Assembly (NCBI RefSeq): GCF_900114475.1
Contig: NZ_FOTE01000017.1
Location: forward strand, 1 to 64,000
DNA from: Paenibacillus sp. 1_12
GTDB lineage: Bacteria; Bacillota; Bacilli; Paenibacillales; NBRC-103111
Direction: 5' to 3'
Length of the DNA: 64,000 nt
Shown here: positions 62,548 through 64,000 of the stretch, piece by piece
Position numbering within the stretch: the stretch's first letter is position 1
How the letters are laid out: each line of letters opens with the position of its first letter
Notes under the pieces: generated by a model
The model's input: the letters and a program-made list of their open reading frames with translations, nothing else
What the model was told of the DNA's origin: nothing
Database searches by the model: none
Position numbers and translations under genes: made by a program

Positions 62548-64000
62548 CTAGTTGATGAAGTTAGCAGTACTCAAGAAACGTTTCAACATCGTTGCAGATT
62601 GTGCACGAGTTGCTTTGCTTGCAGAACCGATTGTATCATCAGTCAAGCCATTGATAATACCAGCGTTAACTGCAGCAGCGATTTCCTTTTGAGCCCATAC
62701 AATTTTGTTGGAATCTTTGAACTTGCTCAAAACGGATTGTGGATCAGATACATTAGTGCTGATGCTAGCATAGTCCATCGCGCGAATAACCATAGCTGCT
62801 AACTCTTCACGAGTAATTTGAGCATCAGGACGGAATGTGTTGTCTTCGTATCCATTAATAATGCCTGCATAAGTAGCTGTTGCTACCGTGCTTGCATACC
62901 AAGCATCCGATTTCACATCTGTAAATGTGCTAGCAGGTGCAGCAGGTGTCAAACCAAGGGAACGAACAGCTAATGCTGCAAATTCAGCACGAGTGATGTT
63001 ACGTTCTGGTTCGAAAGTTGTATCTGTGGAGCCTTCTACAACAAGCTTGTTAGCAAGAAGCTCAACATCAGCTTTGGACCAGTGGGAAGCAACGTCAGCA
63101 AAACTTTTGTTGTTTTCAACAACAGTGTAAATACTGTTACCATTACGTTTAATAGTAGCAACATTTTTACCATCAACTGTAGAGAATGTTGCAGGAACAA
63201 AGCTTACTTTTTTCGTTGTTTCGTTGTACAAAACACCTGTTGTTTTGGAAGCATCAACAGCCTTGGAAGTATTAACTGAACGGGAAACATACGTTTTACC
63301 AAAGTCAACCGAAGTTGTTTTGCCATCTTTGCCAACAGCCGTTACATTAAAGTCAACAGCATCAGCCAATTGCGTACCGCCAACAGCTGCAGCAGCTGCT
63401 TTAACAGCGTCAGATGTAGTGGAATCTACTTTTGCAATAGTAACTTTAATTTTCAAATCTTTAACTTCAATACCCAAAGATTTAGCCAGATCATCCAATT
63501 TCAAAACGGAAACCGGCAATACATAAGTACCGAAATCATTAGTAATTGTAATTGTTTTGGATCCATTACTTACCAGAGAAGAAGCAGGAAGCAATGCAAT
63601 TGTACCGGAAAGTTTTAACGTAACATCGCCAGCTGTCAATGCGTTAGTTAAAGTATAGGAGTCAACGGAACCGTCACTTGACACGGAAATTGTCCCGTTG
63701 TTGAATGACCCTCCACCACCGCCACTACCGTTACTGCTAGATGATCCACCAGTGTATGTAGATGAAGTGTTATACAAGGTTTGGTAAGCAGATTCAAACA
63801 CGGATACGTTACCTTGGTAAACTGCAGTGTTTACACTTACAAGATTGTACGCGTTTGATATCGTTTGTGAGAAATTGTAGATATAGTTGCCACCAGAATA
63901 AGTCGCTTTAGTTGTAGTGAGTAATACATCGCCGCCTTTGATTCTAACATACACAGCATTACTTACTCCATCAGCATAAACATCTGAATAAACAGTTCCA
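62548..64000 (-). CDS. S-layer homology (SLH) protein, 5' end outside the window
   Basis: Open frame continuing to the window edge, so only the C-terminal 480 or so residues are seen. Three SLH modules end the protein: FADVASHWSKADVELLANKL, FTDVKSDAWYASTVATATYA with GYEDNTFRPDAQITREELAA, and FKDSNKIVWAQKEIAAAVNA with TDDTIGSASKATRAQSATML. Before them is a beta-rich region and a Ser/Gly-rich linker (YTGGSSSSNGSGGGGGSF). C-terminal SLH modules bind pyruvylated wall polymer, so this is a surface or S-layer protein. Terminator and codon use suggest strong expression. A downstream GTG at 63954 is an internal codon, not the true start. Confidence 0.85.
   Translation of the reverse strand, partial: GTVYSDVYADGVSNAVYVRIKGGDVLLTTTKATYSGGNYIYNFSQTISNAYNLVSVNTAVYQGNVSVFESAYQTLYNTSSTYTGGSSSSNGSGGGGGSFNNGTISVSSDGSVDSYTLTNALTAGDVTLKLSGTIALLPASSLVSNGSKTITITNDFGTYVLPVSVLKLDDLAKSLGIEVKDLKIKVTIAKVDSTTSDAVKAAAAAVGGTQLADAVDFNVTAVGKDGKTTSVDFGKTYVSRSVNTSKAVDASKTTGVLYNETTKKVSFVPATFSTVDGKNVATIKRNGNSIYTVVENNKSFADVASHWSKADVELLANKLVVEGSTDTTFEPERNITRAEFAALAVRSLGLTPAAPASTFTDVKSDAWYASTVATATYAGIINGYEDNTFRPDAQITREELAAMVIRAMDYASISTNVSDPQSVLSKFKDSNKIVWAQKEIAAAVNAGIINGLTDDTIGSASKATRAQSATMLKRFLSTANFIN

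Overview
The window looks like chromosome of a Paenibacillus-type Bacillota species. The reasons are a large tRNA operon, strong GGAGG ribosome sites, GTG and TTG starts, T-box and purine riboswitches, a CIRCE-controlled groESL, LytR-CpsA-Psr and polysaccharide-deacetylase wall genes, S-layer-homology (SLH) proteins, and mid-range base composition. The species assignment is inference from gene content, since no database was searched.

Layout. 1-1441: twelve tRNA genes in one operon (already running at the window start), then a tRNA-Arg with its own promoter and terminator. 1.8-4.6 kb: kduD-kdgK-kdgA, taking diketo-deoxygluconate to pyruvate and glyceraldehyde-3-phosphate; four 71-bp tandem repeats sit between kdgK and kdgA. 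5.2-13.8 kb (minus strand): a single-chain glutamate synthase, hemL, a PhzF-like protein and an LCP wall-polymer ligase. 14.1-20.3 kb: a three-gene ABC-2 exporter, a Bcp-type peroxiredoxin, a lipoprotein of the beta-lactamase/serine hydrolase family and a polysaccharide deacetylase, then a small DnaA-box cluster and guaA.

22.0-40.4 kb: an 18.3-kb integrated element inserted in the 3' end of guaA. The last 186 bp of guaA are repeated at its far end, and an 89-bp core is identical in both copies. The element has a tyrosine integrase, a phage-type repressor, an excisionase-like protein, a primase/DUF3987 replication protein followed by an AT-rich iteron-like region, a second tyrosine recombinase and a membrane-anchored FtsK/SpoIIIE translocase. 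No relaxase or type IV secretion gene is recognisable. This is the minimal plan of actinomycete AICE elements (integrase, Xis, replication protein, one FtsK-like pump). Its cargo is two secreted surface proteins, regulators and a type I Thoeris anti-phage locus: thsA (SIR2-SLOG), thsB (TIR), and upstream a second TIR gene broken by one in-frame TAA.

40.4-46.1 kb: a guanine riboswitch with a PbuG-type permease (probably next to guaA before the insertion), then two tandem leucine T-boxes ahead of leuA, whose product has an unusual N-terminal extension, and a methyltransferase. 46.1-46.3 kb: seven DnaA-box-like sites in 220 bp. 46.4-52.1 kb: a large alkaline-phosphatase-like membrane protein, an ABC-F protein and a half-helicase related to XPB. 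52.3-56.2 kb: 5-formyl-THF cyclo-ligase, moaC, mogA, a MoeA-like protein, tatA and tatC, linking molybdenum-cofactor synthesis to Tat export. 56.3-59.5 kb: groES-groEL and a short-chain dehydrogenase. 59.7-62.2 kb: a small chaperone-like protein and a 631-residue protein carrying the short N-terminal motif typical of cargo of extracellular contractile injection systems, with no injection-system structural genes in view. 62.5-64.0 kb: the C-terminal part of an SLH protein that runs off the window.

The two places most likely to hold something new are the AICE-like element with its Thoeris cargo and the orphan injection-system cargo/chaperone pair.
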